DNA of 64,000 nucleotides. Source: a virus. Location: positions 1-64,000 of the IMG/VR virus record IMGVR_UViG_3300010397_000002; one strand, 5' to 3'. The position numbers and the translations under genes are program-made. The notes beneath the pieces were generated by a model. The model saw nothing but the letters and a program-made list of their open reading frames with translations, had not been told where the DNA came from and ran no database searches. Each line of letters begins with the position of its first letter. The first letter of the stretch is position 1. This document shows positions 17,800 through 25,961 of the stretch, in pieces.

Positions 17800-19941
17800 T
17801 TACCTGTTAACATTCCCATATTCATCAAATCCTGGCATAATATCATAGATGTCCATGGGTGGTAAAGTATATGTTTTAGGCTGAATTTTACCTCCAAGTT
17901 CAGTGAACCCTGCCGCTACCGAATAGTCATATTCAGTGGTTTTCTTAGGATTGAATACCAATAAATCTTCCACCAAATCAATGAAAGGAATGGTATGCCC
18001 CCAATACTCAATATACGTTGCAAGGGCACTTGTATACTCCTGAATGATCTGCCCGCTGGCCGGGGTACCGTCTGCGTACACATTTTTCCTTGTTCCTGAC
18101 TCAGCTATGTATTTCTGCAAAATAAAATCTCCGCACCCATGTTCAATGAAATAATTCATGATCCCTGGCTTTTGAGACTCAGCATGCAGTGAGCACCCGA
18201 AATACCACATCATCATCAGTGCCCGTTCAAAAAACACATTTGGATCATTCGGGCGAACGTCCATCATCGCGATGTATCGATTGGTCTTATACTGATACTT
18301 CTCTTTGGCGCGTTGCTCCAAAATATCCTGCGTCAATATCCCATCAATTGATGAATCGTATTTACGTTTTACGAAAAGGACTGGCTTTGACCGGCGAGTG
18401 CTGATATATTCTTCATCTCCTCCTTTACCTTCCACGACAACTCCGTGATCTACCGGATCGACTCCTGAAATAAATTTAGCATCATTGAGCGGAGCAAAGT
18501 TGGGTCTATCTCCTCCTAATTTTCTTTGTACTAGATTTGTTTCTTTTGCATCATTAATGAGTGAGTGTACCCATGCCCATCCGGTGTATTGATTTGGTCT
18601 GAACCTGACTTCTGTAAATCTCTTATTGTCTACCCAATAAAATTCTCCTTTAACAAGTATTGACTCTGCGATAGATTCAAGTTCTGATTTACGGTCTTGG
18701 AGGACAGTGGCGTTGAATTCGCAGCGGTCTGTGTTGATGTAAAAAATTTCTTTTAAGTATAATGGATACCTTCTTATAACACCAGACAATTCTTTTGGGC
18801 TATCCTTATAAGATTCTCTTTCAAGTAATATCCATTCTTTAGCTTCCTTCCTTAATGGATGACCCCATTGATCTAAAAAACTTTCGTGAGCGCAATCACC
18901 TGGAAGGAAACAAACATATAGTCCACTCTTCGTTCTTCCATCTGGTTGACGTTGATCGAAGTCACTTTCATAAAACATTTTTTTGTATGCTCTACCACCC
19001 TTACCAGTAGAATCCATAAATTCAACGGTGGTCCCTATGAAGCATTTTCCTCGTAACTCTTTACCTCTTCTTAAACAAGGCTTTACAACGGCCCATCTAT
19101 CGTTTACATTACAATTTAAAATTTTACCGGCCTCCTCCATTAAATAAGTGTGAAGGATGCTACCATCATACTCACTTACTCCACTTGATCTATAATCAAG
19201 TTTTGATTCTAAATCTATTGAGTCATCATAATCACCAATGACCATTGACTTACTCCTAGCTGCTGGCTGTTCAAATTTTATATCCGATGTTAAGGCTGAT
19301 GTTGTGTCGTACGTTGGTGTAAAATAATATGGAAGCTTCTTGAATGGAGACTTGATCATTTGAGTGTAAAACAATCCTGCTTTATGATCATTTTCTCCTT
19401 GGCAGCCTGTATAATGATTTCTATTTCGTGTCGTTCTGTATATTGCCCATCCTCCCATTAATGATGACTTACCATAACGACGAACAGTGTTGAATAATAA
19501 TCCATAAGAGTTTGGATCTTCTTCACAATACTTTAATAAATATGTAAGTTCTTTATCTGTCTCTCGATATGTTGGGAATCCGAATGTTGTTTGCCATGCT
19601 GTTAAGTACCAATAGTAAAACCCAGTGATGTAAGTTGGTGTGCCGTTATTCCAAAACCAAAATCCTTCTTCAGATCGATCCCACTCTTGATCTGCCCATC
19701 TATTTATTTCTGATTGAAGTGGGTGAATATAATTAGGATCAAGCTGAACTCTTTTCGCGTATTCCCTAATTGCTTTTTTAATTGTTTCGGTTGGGGATGG
19801 GCGGGTCCATTTTTGTTCATTGAAGAAATGTATTTTTTTATCAGATGGGACTTGTGGCAAATAAACACACGGAATGCCTTGTCCGGTTATCGCGGTGATT
19901 AAATATTTTAGTTGATATGGATTTTTAGTCTCCTGAAACAT
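17800..19941 (-). CDS. terL: Terminase large subunit
   Basis: A 713-residue packaging motor. The ATPase part has a P-loop variant RRYGKSS (residues 154-160), preceded by an aromatic stretch FYYWYLTAWQTTFGFP typical of crAss-like TerL. An acidic Walker-B-like strand is YLMEEAGK (266-273). The nuclease part has conserved acidic residues in SGVDPVDHG (Asp495) and MMDVRPNDP (Asp561) and a late Asp in EYDYSVAAGF. It uses ATP to push DNA through the portal and cuts concatemers. Its start overlaps the end of the upstream gene by one base. Confidence 0.9.
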   Translation of the reverse strand: MFQETKNPYQLKYLITAITGQGIPCVYLPQVPSDKKIHFFNEQKWTRPSPTETIKKAIREYAKRVQLDPNYIHPLQSEINRWADQEWDRSEEGFWFWNNGTPTYITGFYYWYLTAWQTTFGFPTYRETDKELTYLLKYCEEDPNSYGLLFNTVRRYGKSSLMGGWAIYRTTRNRNHYTGCQGENDHKAGLFYTQMIKSPFKKLPYYFTPTYDTTSALTSDIKFEQPAARSKSMVIGDYDDSIDLESKLDYRSSGVSEYDGSILHTYLMEEAGKILNCNVNDRWAVVKPCLRRGKELRGKCFIGTTVEFMDSTGKGGRAYKKMFYESDFDQRQPDGRTKSGLYVCFLPGDCAHESFLDQWGHPLRKEAKEWILLERESYKDSPKELSGVIRRYPLYLKEIFYINTDRCEFNATVLQDRKSELESIAESILVKGEFYWVDNKRFTEVRFRPNQYTGWAWVHSLINDAKETNLVQRKLGGDRPNFAPLNDAKFISGVDPVDHGVVVEGKGGDEEYISTRRSKPVLFVKRKYDSSIDGILTQDILEQRAKEKYQYKTNRYIAMMDVRPNDPNVFFERALMMMWYFGCSLHAESQKPGIMNYFIEHGCGDFILQKYIAESGTRKNVYADGTPASGQIIQEYTSALATYIEYWGHTIPFIDLVEDLLVFNPKKTTEYDYSVAAGFTELGGKIQPKTYTLPPMDIYDIMPGFDEYGNVNR

Positions 19942-20471
19942 TACGAAACATCTCTCATTTTAATCCTCTGCTCAGGTCTCAACATTTGCACAACATGATT
20001 AACGGCCATGTCTTTTACATCCTCTTGCGCATATATTTCAGAGTAAAGCCTATTTATCCGGGTCAATAATTCGTCGCTTGTCTTCGAAAGTTCTCCCCTG
20101 GCTTTATACTTTTTCATCAACTCCTCCTCATCGGTGGTGGCCGCAGGACTCATCAAAATACTCTGAATGTCCCAAAAAAGCTGCTGATCGGAGCATAGCT
20201 TGTGATATGCATTGCTATTCTGATAAGTAGATAAAAACGCGAAAATGAGCTTATTTACAGCTTCGTCCTTTAAATCCATGATATTTATAACATCCGGATC
20301 GCTTAAATTAAGTTTAGCTTGTTGGGCTGCTTCCCGTTTTCTCTCGGATAAATTTTGGGTATTATTAAGCGGAGAGTCCTTTGAATATAAAAGCTCGATG
20401 TATTTGCACAACTTTAATTTATCTTTGCCTACGAACCGCTGGCACACGTCCATGTCGGAGAACTTAATCAT
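19941..20471 (-). CDS. Terminase small subunit candidate
   Basis: About 176 residues from MIKFSDMDVCQRFVGKD; a longer in-frame start at 20543 would run back through the promoter and the divergent gene. The protein is mostly helical with a charged C-terminus. It is the first gene of the late operon and touches TerL, the usual place of TerS. No HTH is clear, so the role rests on position. Confidence 0.5.
   Translation of the reverse strand: MIKFSDMDVCQRFVGKDKLKLCKYIELLYSKDSPLNNTQNLSERKREAAQQAKLNLSDPDVINIMDLKDEAVNKLIFAFLSTYQNSNAYHKLCSDQQLFWDIQSILMSPAATTDEEELMKKYKARGELSKTSDELLTRINRLYSEIYAQEDVKDMAVNHVVQMLRPEQRIKMRDVS
20420..20427 (+). promoter_or_regulatory. -7 box for plus-strand gene at 20493
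   Basis: TATCTTTG matches TAnnTTTG exactly and lies within the start of the divergent gene. A TTTG at 20403-20406 is too close (13 bases) to be an ideal -33 box, so strength is uncertain. Confidence 0.4.
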
Positions 20472-20485
20472 ATTTAACCTTTTAA

Positions 20486-20493
20486 CAAAGATA
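20486..20493 (-). promoter_or_regulatory. -7 box of the late (terminase-capsid-tail) operon
   Basis: On the minus strand TATCTTTG matches TAnnTTTG and predicts a start near 20480, eight or nine bases before the ATG at 20471. A TTTG lies 16 bases upstream, shorter than the usual 19, which could make the promoter dependent on an activator as expected for late genes. Confidence 0.45.
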
Positions 20494-20966
20494 TGAAAAC
20501 ATACAGCAACAAAGCCATCGACCCACCAAAGAAGAAAGTGCAATCAAATGTTACGCTCGGGTTTCAGAAGGGATCAGAGAAAAAAGAATATACTCCAACC
20601 AGGGTATTATCGGGCCATCCGGAATATGGAAAAGAAAGTTCTTCTAATAAAGACGCAAAGTTTATTGAAGATGCCAGGGCTAAAAAAGAGGATATTGCTT
20701 ATAAAGATGGCAAGCCTTATCGCGCTGGTACTACCACTGTTACCAAGACTCCAGATAAATTCACTACGAATGTGACGGTGGATAAGCCTAATTTCAAGCC
20801 TGTTTCAAAGCCTGCTATGGAAGAAAAGAAGAAACCAGAGGCAAACAATACTGGTAAAAAGATGGCTAAACTTAAGCCGATGGCCATGACTTATGGTACT
20901 GACAGCCCGACTAAGGGCGGAGGAACGATGTATAAGAAGAAGGTAAGATCGTTATTGGGCCGATAA
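20493..20966 (+). CDS. Basic, disordered protein (157 aa)
   Basis: The protein is rich in Lys, Pro, Thr and Ser with little hydrophobic core and ends KKKVRSLLGR. It is divergent from the terminase operon and followed by a lipoprotein gene. The composition suggests a DNA-binding internal virion protein or a disordered scaffold, but no family is recognised. Confidence 0.55.
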   Translation: MKTYSNKAIDPPKKKVQSNVTLGFQKGSEKKEYTPTRVLSGHPEYGKESSSNKDAKFIEDARAKKEDIAYKDGKPYRAGTTTVTKTPDKFTTNVTVDKPNFKPVSKPAMEEKKKPEANNTGKKMAKLKPMAMTYGTDSPTKGGGTMYKKKVRSLLGR

Positions 20967-20992
20967 TTTTAACAATCTAAAAAATAAGACAT

Positions 20993-21334
20993 ATGAAAAA
21001 GCTATTATTAATTGCACTCACATTCACGGTACTTGCATGCTCTACTGGTTCGTCAACTGACAATATTTCAAGTCCTTTTACGAAGGCTTCTTATGTGTTA
21101 CCGGTTGTTAACCGAAGCATACACCTAAGAGTTACTACTCTCAATGGTCAGAATTTAGTTAATGATAGTGAATTAAATGTCATAAACAGTGGGATAGTCT
21201 CTATTTCTAGAGATGGCTTAACTACTGATCCTAATATCTGGATACGAGATATGGGTTCTGATGTGATGGAAATAACGATTAAGATTGACGCGGTTAATCT
21301 AGAGAAGTTGATTCAATGTGCTAACACACAATAA
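20993..21334 (+). CDS. Predicted lipoprotein, unknown
   Basis: A 113-residue protein with signal peptide MKKLLLIALTFTVLAC: lipobox LAC with Cys16. The mature part is beta-rich and Ser/Thr/Asn-rich (HLRVTTLNGQNLVNDS). It is expected at the outer membrane of infected cells, where phage lipoproteins often block superinfection; that role is an inference. Confidence 0.6.
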   Translation: MKKLLLIALTFTVLACSTGSSTDNISSPFTKASYVLPVVNRSIHLRVTTLNGQNLVNDSELNVINSGIVSISRDGLTTDPNIWIRDMGSDVMEITIKIDAVNLEKLIQCANTQ

Positions 21335-21345
21335 TATTTGTCTCT

Positions 21346-21729
21346 TCAATCAGATAGCCTCGCGCAGGCTATCTCTCCTTTTCTTACAAATCCTATTCTC
21401 CGGGCCTTCCTGTTTAAAATTAACTTTCTGTGCGGAATATGCCTTAACCATATCTCCAGATCAGAACCTTTCGCTAATACTTCGGCTTTAAAATGATGGC
21501 CTTTTGTAGGAGTTACATCACCATGCCTTAATCCTCCGTGGTAAACAGAAATAATTTTATCTATTCTGGCAGAGGCTTCTTTCTCCAGCACAGTATCAAT
21601 TTCAAGTTCTCTTAGTAAATGACTTCTACGGTACTCATTCAGCTTAACATAAAAATCCTGAGCACCAACTTGCGCTGATGTCAGGACTGCTATTGCCATA
21701 GCTAAAAAAGTCTTAATGATAACTACCAT
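21346..21729 (-). CDS. Secreted CAP/SCP-domain-like protein
   Basis: A 127-residue protein with a signal peptide (hydrophobic residues 3-20, likely cut after VGAQ). The mature part starts with YVKLNEYRRSHLLREL, the N-terminal signature of CAP-superfamily domains, and has later GGLRHGDV where the family often has His. It would be exported to the periplasm or outside. CAP proteins in bacteria have been linked to proteolysis or sterol/lipid binding; the role here is unknown. The domain is short. Confidence 0.5.
   Translation of the reverse strand: MVVIIKTFLAMAIAVLTSAQVGAQDFYVKLNEYRRSHLLRELEIDTVLEKEASARIDKIISVYHGGLRHGDVTPTKGHHFKAEVLAKGSDLEIWLRHIPHRKLILNRKARRIGFVRKGEIACARLSD
21353..21373. terminator. 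Bidirectional terminator between convergent genes
   Basis: GATAGCCT, loop cgcgc, AGGCTATC is a perfect eight-base stem between a plus gene and a minus gene, overlapping the 3' end of the latter. A pyrimidine-rich run follows on the plus strand. Confidence 0.65.
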
Positions 21730-21980
21730 GAATCGCTAGATCCTCCACCTCCAAAATCACCACCTCCACCGAAGTCTGAACTACCACTATCCGAAGAGGA
21801 TGATGAATAATCAATAGATGAACTACTATCGTTCATCATCATGTCAGCAATTAAAACTCCGGTCAATACATCAATAATGGAGTCATTACTTCCGCTTCGA
21901 CTACCAGAACATGAATGTCTGTTGGCTTCTGATTTACTATCAAAAGTCCGACCGCAAGAATTGCACTTGAATTTACTCAT
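21723..21980 (-). CDS. C2H2 zinc-finger protein with Ser/Gly tail
   Basis: From the ATG at 21980 (MSKFKCNSCGRTFDSK) this is an 85-residue protein. The first 25 residues form a classical C2H2-like finger (CxxC, then F, then RHSC). The rest is low-complexity Ser, Asp and Gly (SSDSGSSDFGGGGDFGGGG). It overlaps the previous small Cys protein and the following CAP gene. C2H2 fingers are uncommon in bacteria; DNA or protein binding is likely, the target unknown. Confidence 0.55.
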   Translation of the reverse strand: MSKFKCNSCGRTFDSKSEANRHSCSGSRSGSNDSIIDVLTGVLIADMMMNDSSSSIDYSSSSSDSGSSDFGGGGDFGGGGSSDSW

Positions 21981-22116
21981 ATATTTGTTTTTTAAAACAC
22001 TCTTCACATTGGATCAGTCCTTTTTGTTTATTGTGATTTTCATCATGAATTGGATATGACTTTCCAATAAAGTTAAGTCCGCATGAATCACATAATTTTT
22101 TGATTATTTTTTTCAT
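21973..22116 (-). CDS. Zinc-ribbon-like micro-protein (47 aa)
   Basis: ATG at 22116 overlaps the stop of the membrane gene upstream (ATGA), and its TAA overlaps the ATG of the C2H2 gene, so it is coupled on both sides. It has two CxxC pairs (KLCDSCGLNF and LIQCEECFKKQ) about 28 residues apart, a metal-binding ribbon pattern. Function unknown. Confidence 0.6.
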   Translation of the reverse strand: MKKIIKKLCDSCGLNFIGKSYPIHDENHNKQKGLIQCEECFKKQIYE

Positions 22117-22577
22117 AACACAATCAACCAAACCCCAACAAATAAGAACACCAAGTAAACAATAGCTCTACCTCCCCATCCGAATGATCTCCACCACTTC
22201 TCTTTATCAGGCCATGCTCTGTCACTTAAATGCTTCACTACATGATTGAGAATCTCTGGCATAGTTAAGTACCTAAATCCATAACGGTGTGATTTTGGAA
22301 TGCCAGCGTATGTAGTAACGTTATTCTTTAAATGAATATAGTTTATCCAGTAAGGGAATAATGCTGCAAATAAGAATGTGGCTGCTGTGGTGAATCTAAT
22401 GAGATTAAGAATATAGTTTGTGTCATACATTAAAAAGGAGATGATACAAGCAACAATAAAGCAAGTTATACCTCTTATCCTCCAATCATAATTCGGATGC
22501 ACGTCTCCATATTTATCTCGGTATACTTCGAAAAGTGTTGGTAGGATGAGGATTACTATTGTCATGAATGTTTTCAT
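22113..22577 (-). CDS. Membrane protein, four predicted TM segments
   Basis: A 154-residue protein with hydrophobic segments near residues 1-18, 33-52, 57-77 and 135-154. A charged, Trp-rich stretch (DKEKWWRSFGWGG) precedes the last. It lies in a cluster of small membrane and secreted proteins. It may be involved in lysis timing or superinfection exclusion; no family is recognised. Confidence 0.55.
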   Translation of the reverse strand: MKTFMTIVILILPTLFEVYRDKYGDVHPNYDWRIRGITCFIVACIISFLMYDTNYILNLIRFTTAATFLFAALFPYWINYIHLKNNVTTYAGIPKSHRYGFRYLTMPEILNHVVKHLSDRAWPDKEKWWRSFGWGGRAIVYLVFLFVGVWLIVL

Positions 22578-22582
22578 AAGTA

Positions 22583-22768
22583 TTATTTGTTTTTGAGTAG
22601 TCCAATAACCTCAATAATAATTTCAAAAGCGAATGTGGCTAAAAATAAAATGGACGCTATCTTACCAATTATCCAAAGATGTTGATAATCACTTGCTCCT
22701 GTAACCACTACATTAATGACCATTACGATGGCTAGAAATATTTGAAAATAAAATGCTGTCCTTATCAT
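22583..22768 (-). CDS. Small membrane protein, two TM segments
   Basis: A 61-residue protein with hydrophobic helices at about 5-25 and 33-55 joined by a short polar loop. Its start overlaps the end of the upstream gene. A two-helix layout is compatible with a holin-type protein, but nothing specific supports it. Confidence 0.5.
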   Translation of the reverse strand: MIRTAFYFQIFLAIVMVINVVVTGASDYQHLWIIGKIASILFLATFAFEIIIEVIGLLKNK

Positions 22769-22959
22769 GGTTTTATTTCTAATTTTATAACTCTAATCTC
22801 TGATACGTTATGCTTTTTCATGTAGTCTACTCCATAAAATAAAGCAGAACTAATACATGTATAAGTTTTAGAGATGCCGGTTCCATTTTTGTAGTATACA
22901 TAAAGTCTATGTGTTGGAACTTTACTTTTAACTCCCATACAGAAATTTTTAAAGAACAT
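22765..22959 (-). CDS. Small protein, unknown
   Basis: A 64-residue protein with possible starts at 22959 or at an internal Met (22938, MGVKSKVPTHRLYVYYKNG). It is the first gene after a repeated promoter/operator element and a structured leader. The predicted beta-hairpin and helix (ISSALFYGVDYMKKHNV) resemble many small phage proteins of unknown role. Confidence 0.5.
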   Translation of the reverse strand: MFFKNFCMGVKSKVPTHRLYVYYKNGTGISKTYTCISSALFYGVDYMKKHNVSEIRVIKLEIKP

Positions 22960-22978
22960 TTTGTCTCATCGACCAAGA

Positions 22979-23048
22979 TCCCTCGCCACCAATCTAGCGA
23001 GGGACGACTCTGTTTTAAACCAATAAACTGCGGAACTCTCAAAACCGC
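22979..23048 (-). promoter_or_regulatory. Structured leader with two hairpins
   Basis: Between the promoter element at 23062 and the gene at 22959, the transcript would form TGCGG/CCGCA (23030-23048 region) and a perfect eight-base hairpin TCCCTCGC/GCGAGGGA (22979-23004) with a ten-base loop. No U-run follows, so it is not a standard terminator. It could control translation or mRNA stability. Confidence 0.4.
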
Positions 23049-23061
23049 AATCGCATATACA

Positions 23062-23081
23062 ATAGTAATATATATCACTAT
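23062..23081 (-). promoter_or_regulatory. Copy of the 20-bp palindromic promoter/operator
   Basis: ATAGTAATATATATCACTAT, directly after the stop of the VRR-NUC gene and upstream of the gene at 22959. The -7 box at the usual offset is TATTGTAT on the minus strand, a poor TAnnTTTG match. Confidence 0.5.
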
Positions 23082-23351
23082 CTAATCCAAATTTAATAAC
23101 AAGAATTTTTCCCATGTGTCGATAGTATATACTTCTCCACCATGTTTGCGAATCTGTGAATGGACGTATTTTTGTAATTTTTCTGCATCTTTTTCTGGTT
23201 TTTTTACTTCAATTCTAATGGTTCTACCATTTTTTATAGCTTCTAAATCAGGCCATCCACTCTTTGAAACGATGATATGTTTAACGGCATACCATCCTCT
23301 TTTCTTTAAATGACTTCTTATCTTCGATTGAAGTTTTGATTCTAGAGCCAT
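23082..23351 (-). CDS. VRR-NUC domain nuclease
   Basis: An 89-residue protein that is just the compact VRR-NUC (PD-D/ExK) domain: helical start, then GWPDLEAI (catalytic Asp) and RIEVKKPEKDAEKLQ (catalytic Glu-x-Lys), then a C-terminal helix and strand. Stand-alone VRR-NUC proteins are common in phages and cut branched DNA. It lies two bases after the SF2 helicase gene, and the pair is conserved in many phages, suggesting a helicase-nuclease unit in replication or recombination. Confidence 0.85.
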   Translation of the reverse strand: MALESKLQSKIRSHLKKRGWYAVKHIIVSKSGWPDLEAIKNGRTIRIEVKKPEKDAEKLQKYVHSQIRKHGGEVYTIDTWEKFLLLNLD

Positions 23352-23352
23352 T

Positions 23353-24633
23353 CTATCTTAATCCAAAATCTTTTCTGAAATAATTTAATGTGTAATCTAA
23401 CTTCTTCGAAACTGCTTTATACACATATTTTTCAATACCATTCTTACTGAATATCCAATATAACTTGCTTGCAATAGTTCTGGTTTGAGATTGCATTCGG
23501 GCTCGGAATTGGAAATAGGTTGTTGCCGAAAAGGCGATATTGTATGCCACTAGCGCATCAGCAGTACTTAAATTAACTCCCATTCTTCCACTTACAAATT
23601 GACACACAAATGTGATGTTTGCGTTCTCGTTGAATATCTCTGGATTATCGGTACTCAATGGAAATACCTTTCTTAAAATATTACCTTCTTCAATGAAGTT
23701 ATAAAAAATTGCTATTTTTTTACCTGCGAATTTTGATTTAATAAACCATGCCTTGCTCTCATCTAAAGTCTGTCTTTTTTCTTCGTCAGAGATGATGGTG
23801 CCAGAAGAAATTTGATGGAATGCGCTTTGCATTTTAGCTGGCGTATCACATACGATATGACCACCATTTTTTAACTTATAAATTCTATCTTTCTTAAGCA
23901 CATCCATTAATTGATATAATCTTTTATCAATATCAACCCATAGAATTTCTTCTTCAACATGAGAAGTAAATCCAGCCTCTTCTTGACTAAGTGTCACCAT
24001 GTAATGCTTGGTCACTTCTTTTATCTTTTCTTCAAGTCCTTCTGAATAATCATTCAATTGTAATCTATGCAAATACTTCTGTTTTACTTGTCTCTTTATT
24101 ACCTTGCCACTTCCATCTCTTACATCGTAATGCTTTACATAATCTTTTGCCCACGCATAGAAATTTCGGTAAATAGAGAATGGGCTATAATAACATACTG
24201 AGAATTGATGGAATATTTGGCTTGGAGATTCTGGAGTTGGACTACCTGACATTAATATGACTGGAGTCTTTCCTGCAAGTTCTTTTACTTTTTGACAATA
24301 GACTCCAGGCTTAGGAAAAGCTGAAAGAAAAGTTGCCTCATCACATATTATAAGATCGTACTCTTGAATTAAATTGCCGACCTGTTGGTAATTAGTGATT
24401 GTTATTTTATTGAATGTATGTCCAAGCTTTAAATAATCACTCTTTATACTTGATATGGCTTTTTTTACCGTTAAGAATAAAATTCTTTTGAATCCAAGTT
24501 CTTTGGCAATTGTCATGGACATGATTGTTTTTCCACAACGAACTTGAGCCGCTAAGTATAATAAATTATATCTTTTTAGTATAGCTACACTTTTAGCAAC
24601 TGTTTTCAGTTGGTCTTCTCTTAAAATAATCAT
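23353..24633 (-). CDS. SF2 (SNF2-like) DNA helicase
   Basis: A 426-residue helicase. Walker A is AAQVRCGKTIMSM near residue 30; the DExx box is LIICDEATFL near 95; motif III is MSGSPTP near 130; the motif VI arginines are in FRARMQSQTR near 385. Its closest type is the short SNF2-like helicase paired with VRR-NUC in phages. It likely remodels replication or recombination intermediates. The start overlaps the homing endonuclease upstream (ATGA). Confidence 0.85.
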   Translation of the reverse strand: MIILREDQLKTVAKSVAILKRYNLLYLAAQVRCGKTIMSMTIAKELGFKRILFLTVKKAISSIKSDYLKLGHTFNKITITNYQQVGNLIQEYDLIICDEATFLSAFPKPGVYCQKVKELAGKTPVILMSGSPTPESPSQIFHQFSVCYYSPFSIYRNFYAWAKDYVKHYDVRDGSGKVIKRQVKQKYLHRLQLNDYSEGLEEKIKEVTKHYMVTLSQEEAGFTSHVEEEILWVDIDKRLYQLMDVLKKDRIYKLKNGGHIVCDTPAKMQSAFHQISSGTIISDEEKRQTLDESKAWFIKSKFAGKKIAIFYNFIEEGNILRKVFPLSTDNPEIFNENANITFVCQFVSGRMGVNLSTADALVAYNIAFSATTYFQFRARMQSQTRTIASKLYWIFSKNGIEKYVYKAVSKKLDYTLNYFRKDFGLR

Positions 24634-25151
24634 ACAATAATAATGTCTGTAGTATTAATTGTCTTTTTAACAACTCTTTGAAGAGTATGAACTTTAATAT
24701 TTTTAGCTATTGCTGCTTGGGCTATTGAATCATAATAAATTCCGGTCTGTAAATCTAAAACCATTTTAGCTTCTGGTGATGTCTTGCCTAAAAATCTATG
24801 AGAGTGTTTTTCGTTTTGTGATGGTGTGCACCACTCTAAATTAGAAACATAATTATCAGTTTTGACTCCATTTTTATGGTTAACATGTGGAAGATTGCTT
24901 GGATTAGGGATGAAGGAAATAGCTACAAGACGATGGACTATAAATCTTTTTGTTTTATTATTAAGACAAAGAGTTATTCTTAAATAACCACCATTTATTA
25001 TATCTGATTTTAATATTTTTTCATGTATTTTATACACGCCACCACCAAAAGCCTTTGTGTCGGTATACCTGCCTACACTTTTAACTCTACCTAAATTACT
25101 AACTTGATAAGAACCATTATAACCATCTATGTCTTTCCACTCTTCAATCAT
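24630..25151 (-). CDS. HNH homing endonuclease (NUMOD4 type)
   Basis: A 173-residue free-standing mobile endonuclease. The NUMOD4 motif is EEWKDIDGYNGSYQVSNLGR at the N-terminus. The HNH core is RLVAISFIPNPSNL, HVNHKNGVKTDNYVSNLEW, and the C-terminus carries a repeat-type DNA-binding element (SIAQAAIAKNIKVHTLQRVV). It is inserted between two operon genes with overlapping starts and stops. Such genes spread by cutting related phages that lack them. Confidence 0.85.
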   Translation of the reverse strand: MIEEWKDIDGYNGSYQVSNLGRVKSVGRYTDTKAFGGGVYKIHEKILKSDIINGGYLRITLCLNNKTKRFIVHRLVAISFIPNPSNLPHVNHKNGVKTDNYVSNLEWCTPSQNEKHSHRFLGKTSPEAKMVLDLQTGIYYDSIAQAAIAKNIKVHTLQRVVKKTINTTDIIIV

Positions 25152-25366
25152 ACCTTACCACTTTTATACAGTTCTAAATGTAACTCCCATTTTTTAATCA
25201 GCATCTCCATGTGTTGCTTAATGTCTTGCGGCATTTTATCAATACCTATTGTCAATAAATGTTTGTAGTGGTCGATCATGTACTCAAGACCATCTTTGGT
25301 ATGTCCAATCTTTTCACTACCAATCTGAATTTGATTTTCAAGGTATATTTCTTTTGGCCGATTCAT
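25148..25366 (-). CDS. Small helical protein, unknown (72 aa)
   Basis: A charged, helical protein (GLEYMIDHYKHLLTIGID, QHMEMLIKKWELHLELYKSG) coupled to the HAD phosphatase gene upstream and to the endonuclease gene downstream by short overlaps. No motif recognised. Confidence 0.5.
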   Translation of the reverse strand: MNRPKEIYLENQIQIGSEKIGHTKDGLEYMIDHYKHLLTIGIDKMPQDIKQHMEMLIKKWELHLELYKSGKV

Positions 25367-25755
25367 AGATATCCTTTTTCTTCAAGTAACATCTCGACTT
25401 TTTTCCAATCAACAAAAGGCTTTGGATGAATCTCTGGATCATAGATCAATTTTATCCCGATATTTTTGTCATCTATGAGAGCCCCGCAAAAAATTTTACG
25501 CGAACCGGTTTCAAATTCAGGATTACAGTTCAAATACTTCATTTCAATACCATGATTCCGTAATAATTCTTCCGCGTCATCAAGAAGATGATTCTCTCTC
25601 ATTGTTATAAGAATAAGAGTATGGCCCGCATCTTGTAATTTTTTTATAGTCTCAATGGCACCTGGAATTGGCTCTCCGATATATGGGTATTCATTGTAAC
25701 AAATCGTAGAGTCAAAATCTATTCCTATTGATGTAACTTTAATTTCCTTCTTCAT
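25363..25755 (-). CDS. HAD-family phosphatase
   Basis: A 130-residue compact HAD hydrolase. Motif I is GIDFDSTIC (Asp13 nucleophile, Asp15), motif II LILITMRE (Thr), and motif IV ALIDDKNIG near residue 100. There is no large cap domain, so small sugar phosphates or similar could be the substrate. It lies in the same operon as the heptose kinase and nucleotidyltransferase, so it is the best candidate for the bisphosphate phosphatase (GmhB) step, although it lacks the exact GmhB signature. Nucleotide phosphatase is the alternative. Confidence 0.7.
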   Translation of the reverse strand: MKKEIKVTSIGIDFDSTICYNEYPYIGEPIPGAIETIKKLQDAGHTLILITMRENHLLDDAEELLRNHGIEMKYLNCNPEFETGSRKIFCGALIDDKNIGIKLIYDPEIHPKPFVDWKKVEMLLEEKGYL

Positions 25756-25961
25756 AAGCTGTGCCTTTTAATATACAAATCCAACGAATCATTAATATCT
25801 CTTAACACTGTAACAAGAGACTTACTTTTTCCTTTTTTATATTCCTTCATCGCCTCCTCCATCCGCTCTTTACTGATGCGCTTAATAGGCACCTTCAACT
25901 TTGGCCGCATTTGGTTGTAGTCGAAAAGAGAAAATTGATGGTGAACTCGGATGAATTTCAT
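25752..25961 (-). CDS. Small basic protein, unknown (69 aa)
   Basis: A Lys/Arg-rich helical protein (KRISKERMEEAMKEYKKG) between the HAD phosphatase and the next gene, overlapping both by four bases. Function unknown. Confidence 0.5.
   Translation of the reverse strand: MKFIRVHHQFSLFDYNQMRPKLKVPIKRISKERMEEAMKEYKKGKSKSLVTVLRDINDSLDLYIKRHSL

Noticed and set aside
22827-23078. 83-codon minus-strand frame starting with GTG in the promoter element
   Set aside because: It starts inside the palindrome, runs through the hairpin leader and overlaps the better gene at 22959 in another frame.
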